64,000 bases of DNA from Candidatus Thiodubiliella endoseptemdiera (GCA_013416635.1 JACCHT010000001.1:310001-374000); one strand, 5' to 3'; shown: positions 9,479 through 18,745, counted from the stretch's first letter. Numbers and translations: made by a program. Notes: generated by a model from the sequence alone, not told the origin.

Positions 9479-9934
9479 TTACAACTGTTTTTGTAAAACA
9501 TCAACAACAAATGCAACACTCTGTTCAACCACGCTGTATCTATCACCACTAAAATATTGAGTAGTAATGCTACACTCACCCAAAATACAAAACCCAAAAC
9601 ACACAGTGCCCACAGGTTTGTCTTTTGTCCCGCCTGTCGGTCCTGCAATGCCGGTGATGGAGACACCAATATTAGCCGATGAGTTTTTGATAACACCTTG
9701 CACCATTTCTAAGGCGGTTTGTTCGCTAACGGCACCGAAATTTTTAAGGGTGTTTGCATTGACACCGAGCATATCCATTTTGGCTTGATTGCTATAAGTA
9801 ATAAAACCCCTGTCAAAATAGACGGACGAACCATTTTCACTGGTGAGTAAGGCGGATAGATTGCCACCTGTGCAGGATTCTGCTACGGCGATGGTGAGTT
9901 TTTTTTCGGTGAGTAGTTGGATTAGTTTCTTCAC
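9479..9934 (-). CDS. pncC: Nicotinamide-nucleotide amidase (CinA C-terminal domain protein)
   Basis: Deamidates NMN to nicotinate mononucleotide in the pyridine nucleotide cycle. 151 residues, the stand-alone CinA C-terminal form, with no N-terminal molybdopterin-like domain. Family motifs: TIAVAESCTGGNLSALLT (~residues 14-31), FITYSNQAKMDMLGV, and SITGIAGPTGGTKDKPVGTV (~93-112). The start is GTG at 9934, overlapping the pepN TGA as GTGA, so translation is likely coupled to pepN. Confidence 0.93.
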   Translation of the reverse strand: MKKLIQLLTEKKLTIAVAESCTGGNLSALLTSENGSSVYFDRGFITYSNQAKMDMLGVNANTLKNFGAVSEQTALEMVQGVIKNSSANIGVSITGIAGPTGGTKDKPVGTVCFGFCILGECSITTQYFSGDRYSVVEQSVAFVVDVLQKQL

Positions 9935-12426
9935 TTTAGGGCGGCTTGGACAATTTCAAAAATGTCTTTTGATAAGTCTTTGGTGTTTAGAATTTTTTCT
10001 AATTGTTGCTTTTGTAAGGCCTTCAATTCGGGTGTGTGGCGTTTCCAGTGGTTGTAAACGGCGACTAATCTGGCACCCACTTGAGGGTTACTGGCATTGA
10101 GTTGGATGATAATATCGGTGAAAAATTCATAGCCTGCCTGATTGTGAAAACGGGTGTAGTTTTGGGCGAATGTGCCGACAACTGCATTCAGGCGGTTTGG
10201 GGTGTTGAATGAGAATAGTTCGTGTTGCATCAATTCTTTAATGACTTTGATATTGCATAGTTTACTGCCTGCTTGGACTGAGAAATATTTGTCCATTACT
10301 TGCGTATCGTCTTTGAATTCTTGGTAGAAATCGGCTAATGCTTGTTGACGGTATGGATTGTCGCTGTTTAATAAAACCCTGAATGCTGAAATTTTGTCGT
10401 CCATACAGTTGGCTAATTGAAATTGACTGTGTGCGATTTTCGTATCTTCGGATAAATAAAATAGGCAGATGTTTTTTAAGGCTCGTTGTCCGACGGCTAT
10501 TGAGGTCAGTTTGTAGGCTTCGTTGGTGTTTAGTGATTGGTATAAATCAAGTAGGCGTGGCAAAAATCGGGTGCGGATTTTTTGGATAACTTGTTTGCGT
10601 TTGTTGTGAATATCAAAAACATCAATGATGCTTTGGCTGTTGTGTAATGCGCGCTCTGTTGGCAAAGTGAGCAATTCACAAACTAGAGATTGGTCGTCTG
10701 TTGTGTTTATGACAGATTCTATTGCGTTGAAAAATAGTGTTTCATCAACTTGCTCAGGATTTAATATTAACGATTGCCAAAGTTGCTGTGCGTTGTCCCA
10801 TCGACTAAAACTGTCGGTGTCGTGTTGGACTAAAAATATTTTTTGCTCAAAAGTCAGTGTATCAGTGAGTTTAATTGGTGCAGAAAAACCACGCAACCAT
10901 GATGGCGTCGGCTCTGAGTGTAAGTTTTTAAAAGTGAACGATTGTTTTTTGTCTTTGATTGTCAACACCCCACTTTCTAATTCATTGCCCGATTGGTCTA
11001 ATAAGGCAAAGGCGAGTGGTAAGAAATAGTTGCCCTTTTGGGTAATGGTTGCAGTGTAAGTGCCGTCGTTATATTCTGTTGCAATATTGAGTTCTGGTGT
11101 GCCTGATTGTGAATACCAATGGGCAAACTGGGTAAAATCAAAGTCGTTGGCATCACGCATTGAGGCAACAAAATCGTCGATGCTGACTGCTTGTCCGTCA
11201 TGGCGTTGAAAATATAATTTCATTCCCGCCTGAAAGCCTGACTCACCAAGAAAAGTGTGCATCATACGAATAATCTCAGCCCCCTTTTCATAGACGGTTA
11301 CGGTGTAAAAATTATTCATTTCAATATAACTTTCAGGGCGGACTGGATGCGACATTGGCCCTGCATCTTCGGCAAATTGATAGGTGCGAACTATATCGAC
11401 ATCTGCAATGCGTTTGATGGAACGAGCGTGTAGGTCGGCGGTAAATTCCTGCTCTCTGAATACTGTTAAACCCTCTTTTAAACTGAGTTGAAACCAGTCT
11501 CGACAAGTAACACGATTACCCGTCCAGTTGTGGAAATATTCATGCCCGATGATAGCCTCAATGTTAATGAAATCAGCATCTGTCGCTGTTTTTGTATTGG
11601 CTAAGACGCAGGAAGAATTGAAGATATTTAGCCCTTTGTTTTCCATTGCCCCCATATTGAAATCATCAACGGCAACAATCATATAAATATCCAAATCGTA
11701 TTCCAAGCCAAAGCGTTCCTCATCCCACTTAAAAGCGCGTTTTAGTGCCTGCATTGCAAATTCTGTTTTGTTAATATTGTGCGCTTGGACATAAATTTTT
11801 AAGGCAACTTCTCTACCTGAAAGCGTTGTATAAATGTCTTCCAAAACAGAAAAATCCCCTGCCACCAAAGCAAATAAATAACACGGTTTGGGGCTTGGGT
11901 CATGCCAAGTGGCTTTACCATTAGATTGACTGACTAAATTACCGTTACTTAATAATATCGGATATTTATCGTGATCGGCAATAATGTGCGTGGTAAAGAC
12001 GCTGAGCACATCGGGACGGTCGAGATAATAAGTGATTTGACGAAAACCGTGTGCTTCACATTGTGTGCAAAAATTGCCACTGGATTGATACAAACCATTT
12101 AGACTAGTATTGGCTTCTGGATGAATTTTAGTTTGAATCTCTAACAAAAATTTTTCTGGTAAATCACTTAGTGTCAAACCCTCTTTGCTTACTTGATAAT
12201 TAGGTTTTGTGCCATTAACTAAAATGGAAACCAACTCTAAATCTATGCCATTTAAGAACAAACCACCCTTGGTGTCAACGCTCAACGGGTTTTGATAAAA
12301 ATCTATCTTGGAAGAAACAAGGGTTTCATTTTCACTTAACTGAAATTTAAGTTCTGTGGTGTGAGTTAAATAAGGACTGGGCTGATAGTCTTTACGATAG
12401 ATGGGCTGGGGCTTTACTTGTGTCAT
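9931..12426 (-). CDS. pepN: Aminopeptidase N
   Basis: M1 zinc aminopeptidase of the cytoplasm. Start taken at ATG 12426 (MTQVKPQPIYRKDYQPSPYL); the 57 bp of frame upstream lies largely in a MITE. This gives 831 residues, somewhat shorter than E. coli PepN (870). The GAMEN exopeptidase motif is in FNMGAMENKGLNIFNS (~residue 257). The zinc site HEYFHNWTGNRVTCRDWF plus the downstream Glu in LKEGLTVFRE is intact (~residue 290). The C-terminal helical superhelix follows. It is co-directional with midA upstream, with MITE copy 2 between, and overlaps pncC by 4 bp. Confidence 0.96.
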   Translation of the reverse strand: MTQVKPQPIYRKDYQPSPYLTHTTELKFQLSENETLVSSKIDFYQNPLSVDTKGGLFLNGIDLELVSILVNGTKPNYQVSKEGLTLSDLPEKFLLEIQTKIHPEANTSLNGLYQSSGNFCTQCEAHGFRQITYYLDRPDVLSVFTTHIIADHDKYPILLSNGNLVSQSNGKATWHDPSPKPCYLFALVAGDFSVLEDIYTTLSGREVALKIYVQAHNINKTEFAMQALKRAFKWDEERFGLEYDLDIYMIVAVDDFNMGAMENKGLNIFNSSCVLANTKTATDADFINIEAIIGHEYFHNWTGNRVTCRDWFQLSLKEGLTVFREQEFTADLHARSIKRIADVDIVRTYQFAEDAGPMSHPVRPESYIEMNNFYTVTVYEKGAEIIRMMHTFLGESGFQAGMKLYFQRHDGQAVSIDDFVASMRDANDFDFTQFAHWYSQSGTPELNIATEYNDGTYTATITQKGNYFLPLAFALLDQSGNELESGVLTIKDKKQSFTFKNLHSEPTPSWLRGFSAPIKLTDTLTFEQKIFLVQHDTDSFSRWDNAQQLWQSLILNPEQVDETLFFNAIESVINTTDDQSLVCELLTLPTERALHNSQSIIDVFDIHNKRKQVIQKIRTRFLPRLLDLYQSLNTNEAYKLTSIAVGQRALKNICLFYLSEDTKIAHSQFQLANCMDDKISAFRVLLNSDNPYRQQALADFYQEFKDDTQVMDKYFSVQAGSKLCNIKVIKELMQHELFSFNTPNRLNAVVGTFAQNYTRFHNQAGYEFFTDIIIQLNASNPQVGARLVAVYNHWKRHTPELKALQKQQLEKILNTKDLSKDIFEIVQAALK

Positions 12427-12451
12427 AATTCTTTTTTTAATCCGTCTTATA

Positions 12452-12612
12452 GAGACCTTTGCATAAATAGGGATGATTAGCAAAATGACAGATTTTATTA
12501 AATTGGAAATTTTTTAAATCCACTCCTAGCAGGGCTAAGGGTGTTTTTAAAAAGTTTGTAATTTGATGAAAGATGGCGTTTTGATGATTATTCATATTTA
12601 TGCAAAGGTCTC
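12452..12612 (+). mobile_element. MITE copy 2
   Basis: 161 bp with perfect 18-bp terminal inverted repeats and a 5-bp target duplication TTATA (12447-12451 and 12613-12617). It lies between midA and pepN, both minus strand. The midA stop codon TAA is inside the right target duplication, so the insertion left midA intact, and it sits 25 bp upstream of the pepN ATG. Confidence 0.95.
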
Positions 12613-13704
12613 TTATAATTTATACACTAAATTTTGTTCTTTAAAACCTTGTAATTCTACTTGTTTATTTTTACTAAGTGTCAATACTTTAAAACTCTCA
12701 CCCATTGCACTGGGCAATACCAATAATTTGACTTGTTGTGCTAATAAGGCGCGTTTTTTCTCATCTTTTTCAGCTAATAAATATTCGTCAATGCCAAGAG
12801 AAATTAAAAACATTGCTTGTGTAGCGTAACCTTCGACGGAGAAACCGCTGTTTTTTGCTTGGTCAGCGATATCTGAAAAATTTACCGAAGTAGTGATATC
12901 CTGTTCGCCGATATGTTCAAACGGATTATCATTTGCTTTGTGCTGATAATAACATTGTAAAGTGCCTGCACCCCGTTGTGGATGAAAATATTCATCTCGT
13001 CCCATTCCGTAGTCAATCAGCAACACCACGCCTTTATCTATAAAATTATCTAAACTGCTAATCCACGCCATCGCTCTTTCATTAACTTCAGTGGTGTAGC
13101 CTTGCTCAACACCGATGGGTAACTGCATTTTGTCGTTTCTATAAGGGGCTAGGAGTTGCCACATTAATTTATTATTTTGACAATTAACGCCTAATTCTAC
13201 AAAATCGTTGTCTTTTTTAATTAAGCGTTTGGCGGGCATTGCATCTAAAACTTCATTAGCAATTACCGTGCCTGAAAAATTATTGGGTAAACTACTGAGC
13301 CATACCACCCTGTCTAACAATTCTGGCAAGGTTTTATTAATCGTGTCTTTTTGTCTTTGTTGCAACTCGGCACTGAGTTCCAATATGTAATATTTACGAG
13401 GTAGTTTATTCAATCGTCCCAATTCAAATAAAATTTGTGACGCTAAAATTCCACTGCCTGCACCGAATTCTAACAAATCATCATCGCCTTCTAATATTTG
13501 AGCACATTGCCGTGCTAAGCAAAACCCGAATAAATCTGAAGTTTCGGGAGCAGTGATAAAATCCCCCTGCTCGCCGAATTTCTGCGAGCCGCCCATATAA
13601 TATCCTTTGGCAGGATAATAGAGTGCTAAATTCATAAATACATCAAACCCGATAGGCTCAGATTTTTGTATAATAGTATCTTTAATTATTTTTTCTAATG
13701 TCAT
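12613..13704 (-). CDS. Class I SAM-dependent methyltransferase, MidA/NDUFAF7 family
   Basis: 363 residues matching the MidA/NDUFAF7 (former DUF185) family; the mitochondrial member methylates an arginine of complex I, and the bacterial role is less clear. Visible: N-terminal FDVFMNLALYYPAKGYYMGG, then FGEQGDFITAPETSDLFG, the SAM-binding loop LLEFGAGSGILASQIL (~residues 78-93), and VIANEVLDAMPAKRL and LLIDYGMGRDEYFHPQRGAG, all hallmarks. The stop lies directly at the edge of MITE copy 2. It is divergent from the SDR gene with only 16 bp between the start codons. Confidence 0.9.
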   Translation of the reverse strand: MTLEKIIKDTIIQKSEPIGFDVFMNLALYYPAKGYYMGGSQKFGEQGDFITAPETSDLFGFCLARQCAQILEGDDDLLEFGAGSGILASQILFELGRLNKLPRKYYILELSAELQQRQKDTINKTLPELLDRVVWLSSLPNNFSGTVIANEVLDAMPAKRLIKKDNDFVELGVNCQNNKLMWQLLAPYRNDKMQLPIGVEQGYTTEVNERAMAWISSLDNFIDKGVVLLIDYGMGRDEYFHPQRGAGTLQCYYQHKANDNPFEHIGEQDITTSVNFSDIADQAKNSGFSVEGYATQAMFLISLGIDEYLLAEKDEKKRALLAQQVKLLVLPSAMGESFKVLTLSKNKQVELQGFKEQNLVYKL

Positions 13705-13720
13705 CGAAAAATCATTTTAT

Positions 13721-14440
13721 ATGAAAACAGCACTTATTACAGGCGGTGCATTGCGTATTGGTGCACAAATTACCAAAACACTACATGCACACGACTACAA
13801 TATTATTATCCATTATCGCAATTCAGATAAGGAAGCACGGGCATTGGCGGATACGCTCAATCAAGTGCGTGCTGACTCTGTAAGCCTTCTACAAGCAGAA
13901 TTGTCCGATATTCAAGCAGTCAAAATATTAGCAAATTCTATTGATAATTTGGATGTATTAGTCAATAATGCGTCAGTTTTTTACCCAACACCAATGCAAA
14001 ATGCCAGTGAAGAAGATTGGCAAAAAATTATGGATACCAATGTAATGGCGCCATTTTTCTTATCGCAATCTTTGTCTGCCACTCTGTCAAAAAATCAAGG
14101 GTGTATTATTAATATCGTTGACATTCACGCACAACGCCCTTTAAAAAATCACGCAATTTACAACATTTCCAAAGCAGGAATGATGATGATGACACAAACC
14201 TTAGCTAAAGAATTAGCTCCTGATATTCGCGTTTGTGGTGTTGCCCCTGGTTCGATTTTGTGGCCAGAAAATAAAGTAAAATTAAATGATGAGCAAAAAA
14301 ATAAAATACTGAATAAAATTCCACTCAACAAGCAAGGTTCGCCAAAAGACATTGCTAATGCAGTTTTATTTCTAGCTAATTCCTCTTATATTACAGGACA
14401 AATTATCTCTGTTGACGGCGGACGCACATTAAATCAATAA
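13721..14440 (+). CDS. SDR-family oxidoreductase, pteridine reductase-like
   Basis: 239-residue short-chain dehydrogenase, probably NADPH-dependent reduction of pterins/dihydrofolate (FolM or PTR1 type). The cofactor loop TGGALRIGAQI (~7-17) carries the Arg typical of pteridine reductases in place of the usual TGxxxGIG. Further motifs are VNNASVFYPTP, catalytic Asp in the INIVDIHAQRPL stretch, YNISKAGMMMMTQTLAKELA (Tyr-x3-Lys) and ISVDGGRTL. The substrate assignment rests on these substitutions, so it is moderately sure. It is separated from divergent midA by 16 bp, so its promoter must lie within the midA 5' region. Confidence 0.85.
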   Translation: MKTALITGGALRIGAQITKTLHAHDYNIIIHYRNSDKEARALADTLNQVRADSVSLLQAELSDIQAVKILANSIDNLDVLVNNASVFYPTPMQNASEEDWQKIMDTNVMAPFFLSQSLSATLSKNQGCIINIVDIHAQRPLKNHAIYNISKAGMMMMTQTLAKELAPDIRVCGVAPGSILWPENKVKLNDEQKNKILNKIPLNKQGSPKDIANAVLFLANSSYITGQIISVDGGRTLNQ

Positions 14441-14549
14441 TTATGCTATAATACAAAAACTTGCAGCGAGTGTGAAAACTAAACTCGTTGAATTAGTAAA
14501 GAATTTGATGTTTTGGGTGCAAGACGAAACATCGTAAAAGCAACATATT
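14441..14549 (+). promoter_or_regulatory. Candidate rne promoter and leader start with hairpins
   Basis: An extended -10 (TG at 14444-14445, one base, then TATAAT 14447-14452) lies just after the SDR stop; no good -35 was found. Downstream are small stems: GCGAGT pairing with ACTCGT (~14465-14489), and a 7-bp stem GATGTTT/AAACATC (14507-14533). RNase E genes in enterics have a long structured leader used for self-regulation, so a ~630-nt leader here is plausible. Inference. Confidence 0.35.
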
Positions 14550-14711
14550 GAGACCTTTGCATAAAATAGGGATGATTAGCAAAATGACAGATTTTATTAA
14601 ATTGGAAATTTTTTAAATCCACTCCTAGCAGGGCTAAGGGTGTTTTTAAAAAGTTTGTAATTTGATGAAAGATGGCGTTTTGATGATTATTCATATTTAT
14701 GCAAAGGTCTC
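14550..14711 (+). mobile_element. MITE copy 3 (rne leader)
   Basis: 162 bp (one extra A in the left arm) with target duplication ATATT at 14545-14549 and 14712-14716. It lies in the gene-free stretch upstream of rne. Its minus strand is open throughout and forms part of a spurious frame at 14479-14694. Confidence 0.95.
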
Positions 14712-14858
14712 ATATTAAATTAATTGGCTTTCTTTGCCACACATAGAAAATATAAGTTTATTCGTTTTATAAAGCAACAAATAACAAGGGAGTAACAACC
14801 CAATAAAAACAGGATTTTGGAACATTGACACATCAAATAAAATACTCTAAAACTCAAT

Positions 14859-14878
14859 ATCAACACCTTGGTGTTGAT
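14859..14878 (+). promoter_or_regulatory. Perfect 9-bp hairpin in rne leader
   Basis: ATCAACACC, two T, GGTGTTGAT form a perfect palindrome with a 2-nt loop, followed by only four T and then mixed sequence. It could be a weak terminator or a structured leader element. It lies between MITE copies 3 and 4. Nothing else coding was seen in 14712-14905. Confidence 0.4.
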
Positions 14879-14905
14879 TTTCTATGCGTGGAAAAAAGCC
14901 CTACT

Positions 14906-15066
14906 GAGACCTTTGCATAAATAGGGATGATTAGCAAAATGACAGATTTTATTAAATTGGAAATTTTTTAAATCCACTCCTAGCAGGGCTAAGGGTGTTT
15001 TTAAAAAGTTTGTAATTTGATGAAAGATGGCGTTTTGATGATTATTCATATTTATGCAAAGGTCTC
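14906..15066 (+). mobile_element. MITE copy 4 (immediately upstream of rne)
   Basis: 161 bp with target duplication CTACT at 14901-14905 and 15067-15071. Its right end is only 18 bp from the rne ATG, so the rne ribosome site (AAGGA, ~15073-15077) abuts the element. Transcripts from upstream would carry the hairpin next to the translation start. Confidence 0.95.
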
Positions 15067-15084
15067 CTACTAAAGGACTAAACC

Positions 15085-17214
15085 ATGAATCAAATTTTAA
15101 TCAATGCAACTCACTCGGAAGAGATCAGAGTTGCGATCGTTAAGAATAAAAAACTAACCGATTTAAATATAGAAACCAGCCTTAATCAAAAAAATAAAGG
15201 CAACATTTACAAGGGAAAAATCTCCCGTGTCGAGCAATCTTTAGAGGCTGCATTTGTCGATTACGGCAAAGAAAGACAAGGTTTTTTACCCTTTAAGGAA
15301 GTTACCGAAGCATTGCGTGCAAATGCAGAAATCAAAGGCGAAAAAATAGCCATCTCAGATGTATTAAAAGAAGGTCAAGAGATTATCATTCAAGTTGAAA
15401 AAGAAGAACGGGGCAATAAAGGTGCAGCGTTAAGTACTTACATCAACTTGGCGGGTGCTTATATGATTTTGACACCAAATAATGCGAAAAGTCACGGTAT
15501 TTCAAGACAAATCACTTCATCTGATAGATCGGATCTTAAAGATATTATCAACAAAATCAATATGCCTGATAACTCAGGTTTGATTATTCGTACTGCAGGC
15601 TCAGGCAAGACTTTAGAAGAATTACAATGGGAAGTTGATTACTTATCTGAATTATGGTCCTCAATCAATATTGCGGCGGAAAATCGCAAAGCCCCTTTCT
15701 TAATTTATCAAGAAAGTGACATCGTTATTCGTACTTTGCGTGACTATTTAAGAGAAGATACCGATAGTGTTATTATTGACGATTTAGCCACTTTCCAAAG
15801 CGCTAAAGAATTCGTTAGTTTTGTACTACCACATTACTTGGACCGCATTAAACAGTTTGATGTTTCCGAGCATTCTTTGTTTAATCATATGGGTATTGAG
15901 ACGCAAGTAAAAAGTGTGTTTGATCGCGAAGTGTCGTTGCGTTCAGGTGCAACCATCGTATTTGACCCAACGGAAGCATTGACTGCAATTGACATTAACT
16001 CTGCCCGTGCCACCAAAGGCGCTGACATTGAAGAAACGGCCTATAATGCCAATTTAGAAGCGGCAAAAGAGATTGCCACGCAATTACAACTGAGAGATAT
16101 TGGTGGTTTAGTGGTGATTGACTTTATTGATATGACTTCCGAAGAGCATCGTAAATCTATTGAAAAAGCGATGGAAAAAGCCACAGATTCAGACCGTGCG
16201 CGTATCCAAATTGGCACTATTTCTCGCTTCGGCTTGTTAGAAATGTCAAGACAACGCCTAATGAGTTCAGTAACTGAATCAGTAGAAAAGACTTGCCCCT
16301 CTTGTGATGGGCGTGGCACAACGCCAACCGTTCCAAGTTTGGCGCTCAACATTCTTAGACAACTTGAAGATGGCTGTAATGCTTCCAATCATATGCAACG
16401 GCTAACAATTCAATCCAGTATTGATGTTATTACTTATTTATTGAATGAAAAACGCAGTGACATCACCCGCTTAGAAAACAAACACGGAATAAAAATCACT
16501 TTATTGCCTAATCCGTATATGCAATTTCCGAATTTTAATATTAATAAACAAAAAGGTGATAAAAAATCACATCATAAAAGTTACCAAGGTATTTCTAAAC
16601 CGCAAAATACCCTTGCTGACAATGGTTTAAATGATAAAAGAGACATCCCTGCGATTAACAGCAACCATCCAACAACACGCGTGTCTGAGCATAAAGAAGT
16701 AACTAAAAACAAGTCTTCATTTTCTTTCTTTGAGTGGTTAAAATCATTGCCTGGTATTGACAAGAATAAAAAGCAGCCTAATAAAAAGCGTAATAATAGA
16801 AATAATAATAATAATAATAAAAATCGTAATAGAAATCGTAACAAAAATCAAAATCGTAATCGCGGTCAAAATAAACAACAAAACAATAACCAAAAACAAC
16901 AACAAAATCAAAAACTGAAACCGAAAAATAACAATCAGCTAAAGCAAAATAACGCAACATCTAAACCACAAGAAAAATCACAGGCGAAGTCAGAAGTAAA
17001 GCAGGTCACTAAACCTGAAGTAAAAAAGGAAGCAAAGTCGCCAGAGGTTAAAAAAGAAGTAAAGAGTAAAACAAAAACAATAAAAAAAGCAGTTGTAAAA
17101 ATAGAAAGCCCCGCTAAATCTAAGCCTGAAGCTAAGAGAGAAGTTAAAAAAGAAACAAAAACAAGCGCAGGCAACAAGGTAGATGCAACCCCTGACGCTG
17201 ACGGCAACAAATAG
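15085..17214 (+). CDS. rne: Ribonuclease E
   Basis: Essential endoribonuclease for mRNA turnover and rRNA/tRNA processing. 709 residues, shorter than the 1061 of E. coli because the scaffold tail is reduced. S1 domain ~35-120 (KGKISRVEQSLEAAFVDYG). Catalytic Asp303 in TAIDINSARATKG and Asp346 in LVVIDFIDM are at the E. coli positions. The zinc link CPSC is at ~403-406, also conserved. After ~residue 510 the tail is low complexity: Asn/Lys/Arg/Gln-rich, then Lys-Glu-Val-Pro repeats, likely RNA-binding. aroE follows after 5 bp. Two MITE hairpins lie in its leader. Confidence 0.96.
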   Translation: MNQILINATHSEEIRVAIVKNKKLTDLNIETSLNQKNKGNIYKGKISRVEQSLEAAFVDYGKERQGFLPFKEVTEALRANAEIKGEKIAISDVLKEGQEIIIQVEKEERGNKGAALSTYINLAGAYMILTPNNAKSHGISRQITSSDRSDLKDIINKINMPDNSGLIIRTAGSGKTLEELQWEVDYLSELWSSINIAAENRKAPFLIYQESDIVIRTLRDYLREDTDSVIIDDLATFQSAKEFVSFVLPHYLDRIKQFDVSEHSLFNHMGIETQVKSVFDREVSLRSGATIVFDPTEALTAIDINSARATKGADIEETAYNANLEAAKEIATQLQLRDIGGLVVIDFIDMTSEEHRKSIEKAMEKATDSDRARIQIGTISRFGLLEMSRQRLMSSVTESVEKTCPSCDGRGTTPTVPSLALNILRQLEDGCNASNHMQRLTIQSSIDVITYLLNEKRSDITRLENKHGIKITLLPNPYMQFPNFNINKQKGDKKSHHKSYQGISKPQNTLADNGLNDKRDIPAINSNHPTTRVSEHKEVTKNKSSFSFFEWLKSLPGIDKNKKQPNKKRNNRNNNNNNKNRNRNRNKNQNRNRGQNKQQNNNQKQQQNQKLKPKNNNQLKQNNATSKPQEKSQAKSEVKQVTKPEVKKEAKSPEVKKEVKSKTKTIKKAVVKIESPAKSKPEAKREVKKETKTSAGNKVDATPDADGNK

Positions 17215-17219
17215 GAATA

Positions 17220-18023
17220 ATGTATAAGCTAGCTGTTTTTGGTAATCCGATTGAGCACAGTTTATCGCCTACCATTCATACCCTATTTGCACAGCAAGTA
17301 GGTGTAAAAGTCCAATATACAAAGGAATTAGCACCGATTGACGCTTTTACAGAATCGGCAGCTAACTTTATTCAAAAAGGTGGTATAGGCTTTAATATTA
17401 CTATACCATTTAAAATTGACGCCTTTAATTTTGCCACGCAACACACGCTCAACGCTCAAACCGCAGGTGCCGTAAATACTATTAAAGTCGATGGTAATAT
17501 GATCATCGGTGAAAATACTGATGGTATTGGATTAGTTAATGACTTAACCAAAAATCTTGGCATTGATTTAAGCGATAAAACTGTGCTTATTTTAGGCTCT
17601 GGTGGTGCGACACGCGGAATTTTACTACCTTTATTGCAACAAAACCCTGCACGAACAATGGTTGCCAATCGTACCGCTTCCAAAGCAATAGCGTTAGCCA
17701 ATGACTTTGCCAAATATGGCAAAACTTGTGGCTTTGGATTGGAAAAAGTCAAGTCCGAACGGGTTGATGTGATTATCAATGCCACTAGTGCTTCACTCAG
17801 TGGAAAAATGTTAGACATTCCTAACAGTGTGGCAAATGGTGCAATTTGCTATGACTTAATGTATGGCAAAGCCACGCCATTTATGCAATGGGCAAAGAAA
17901 AATAATGCCTCAAAGGTGGTTAATGGTTTGGGAATGTTAGTAGAGCAAGCAGCAGTAGCTTTTGAATTTTGGACAGGCAAACAACCCAACGCTCAAGCTG
18001 TGATTAAGGCGCTAAACGATTAA
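17220..18023 (+). CDS. aroE: Shikimate dehydrogenase
   Basis: NADPH-dependent reduction of 3-dehydroshikimate in aromatic amino acid synthesis. 267 residues. Substrate site [14 protein letters not shown] (~residues 6-19), catalytic Lys in [12 protein letters not shown] (~66), Asp in [10 protein letters not shown] (~102), and the glycine-rich cofactor loop [13 protein letters not shown] with the phosphate-binding NRTAS. It starts 5 bp after rne with the SD AGGA overlapping the rne stop. Its last 20 bp overlap the end of convergent pdxH. Confidence 0.95.
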   Translation: MYKLAVFGNPIEHSLSPTIHTLFAQQVGVKVQYTKELAPIDAFTESAANFIQKGGIGFNITIPFKIDAFNFATQHTLNAQTAGAVNTIKVDGNMIIGENTDGIGLVNDLTKNLGIDLSDKTVLILGSGGATRGILLPLLQQNPARTMVANRTASKAIALANDFAKYGKTCGFGLEKVKSERVDVIINATSASLSGKMLDIPNSVANGAICYDLMYGKATPFMQWAKKNNASKVVNGLGMLVEQAAVAFEFWTGKQPNAQAVIKALND

Positions 18024-18642
18024 TGACCCATTCACTATTTTCATAGGTATAAAGAAAACGGTCGTGTAGGCGGTTTTCTCTGCCTTGCCAAAACTCAATC
18101 GTTGTGGGTACAATGCGATAGCCACCCCAAAAATCAGGTAGAGGGACTTCGCCTTTTTTGAATTTGCGTTGCATGGCATCAAATTCGGATAATAAAATTT
18201 GTCTTGAGCTTAGAATTGAAGATTGGGGGGATGCCCAGGCGCCGAGTTGGGATGCTTTTGGACGGGAGGCGAAATATTTGATGGAGTCGAGGGTTGAGAT
18301 TTTTTCTACTGTGCCTGTAATTTTTACTTGTCGTTCTAGGTCTAACCATGGGAATAAGGCGGCTACTTTTGGGTTGTTGTCTATTTGTTTGGATTTTTTG
18401 GAGTGGTAATTGGTGAAAAACACGAAGCCTTGTTGGTCAAAGGTTTTTAATAGGACGGTTCTTACGCCGATACCTTGGTCATCGCTGGTGGCTAGACTCA
18501 TAGCATTTGGCAGGGTCAGTTTTGCTTGGACTGCCTGCTCTATCCACAGTTTAAATTGGGCAAAAGGATCAGTATTTAATTCAGCACGAGAGATACCTGT
18601 GCTGGTAAATTCTCGTCGTAACTGATTTAAGTCAATATCCAT
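18004..18642 (-). CDS. pdxH: Pyridoxine/pyridoxamine 5'-phosphate oxidase
   Basis: FMN enzyme making pyridoxal phosphate. Start set at ATG 18642 ([20 protein letters not shown]), which has an AGGA ribosome site; the ATG 51 bp upstream would add a hydrophobic stretch foreign to the family. 212 residues, normal length. Motifs: [44 protein letters not shown], and the C-terminal [15 protein letters not shown] and WVINRLAP. It converges on aroE with a 20-bp overlap of coding ends. Confidence 0.95.
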   Translation of the reverse strand: MDIDLNQLRREFTSTGISRAELNTDPFAQFKLWIEQAVQAKLTLPNAMSLATSDDQGIGVRTVLLKTFDQQGFVFFTNYHSKKSKQIDNNPKVAALFPWLDLERQVKITGTVEKISTLDSIKYFASRPKASQLGAWASPQSSILSSRQILLSEFDAMQRKFKKGEVPLPDFWGGYRIVPTTIEFWQGRENRLHDRFLYTYENSEWVINRLAP

Positions 18643-18697
18643 AAAAATTCCTGCTAACTTAGTGTGGCTTAGAAAATATAGAAAGTAGTGCATTTTT

Positions 18698-18745
18698 CAC
18701 CCAAAAATAAGGAGGATAACTAACTATTTGACGAGTTTTTGGGTG
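18698..18745. repeat. 10-bp inverted repeat between gltX and pdxH
   Basis: CACCCAAAAA (18698-18707) and TTTTTGGGTG (18736-18745) are exact inverted repeats around a 28-nt loop, in the 150-bp gap between the gltX stop and pdxH start. There is no T-run in the position expected of an intrinsic terminator on the minus strand. Role unknown. Confidence 0.4.

Noticed and set aside
9469-9696. 75-codon minus frame overlapping pncC
   Set aside because: It is an out-of-frame shadow of pncC, whose motifs are intact in the other frame.
14441-14549. tRNA gene in the gap after the SDR gene
   Set aside because: Small stems are present but no T-loop GTTCRA motif, acceptor pairing or CCA end was found.
14479-14694. 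Minus-strand frame of 71 codons upstream of rne
   Set aside because: It is the open minus strand of MITE copy 3 plus flanks; the same peptide appears wherever the element is inserted, and no ribosome site is present.
16581-17210. Hydrophobic minus-strand frames opposite the rne tail
   Set aside because: They are shadows of the Lys/Asn-rich low-complexity end of rne; their Phe/Tyr/Leu-rich translation follows from the complementary codons.
18698-18745. Intrinsic terminator for gltX
   Set aside because: The inverted repeat has a 28-nt loop and no T-run after it on the minus strand, so it was kept only as an inverted repeat.
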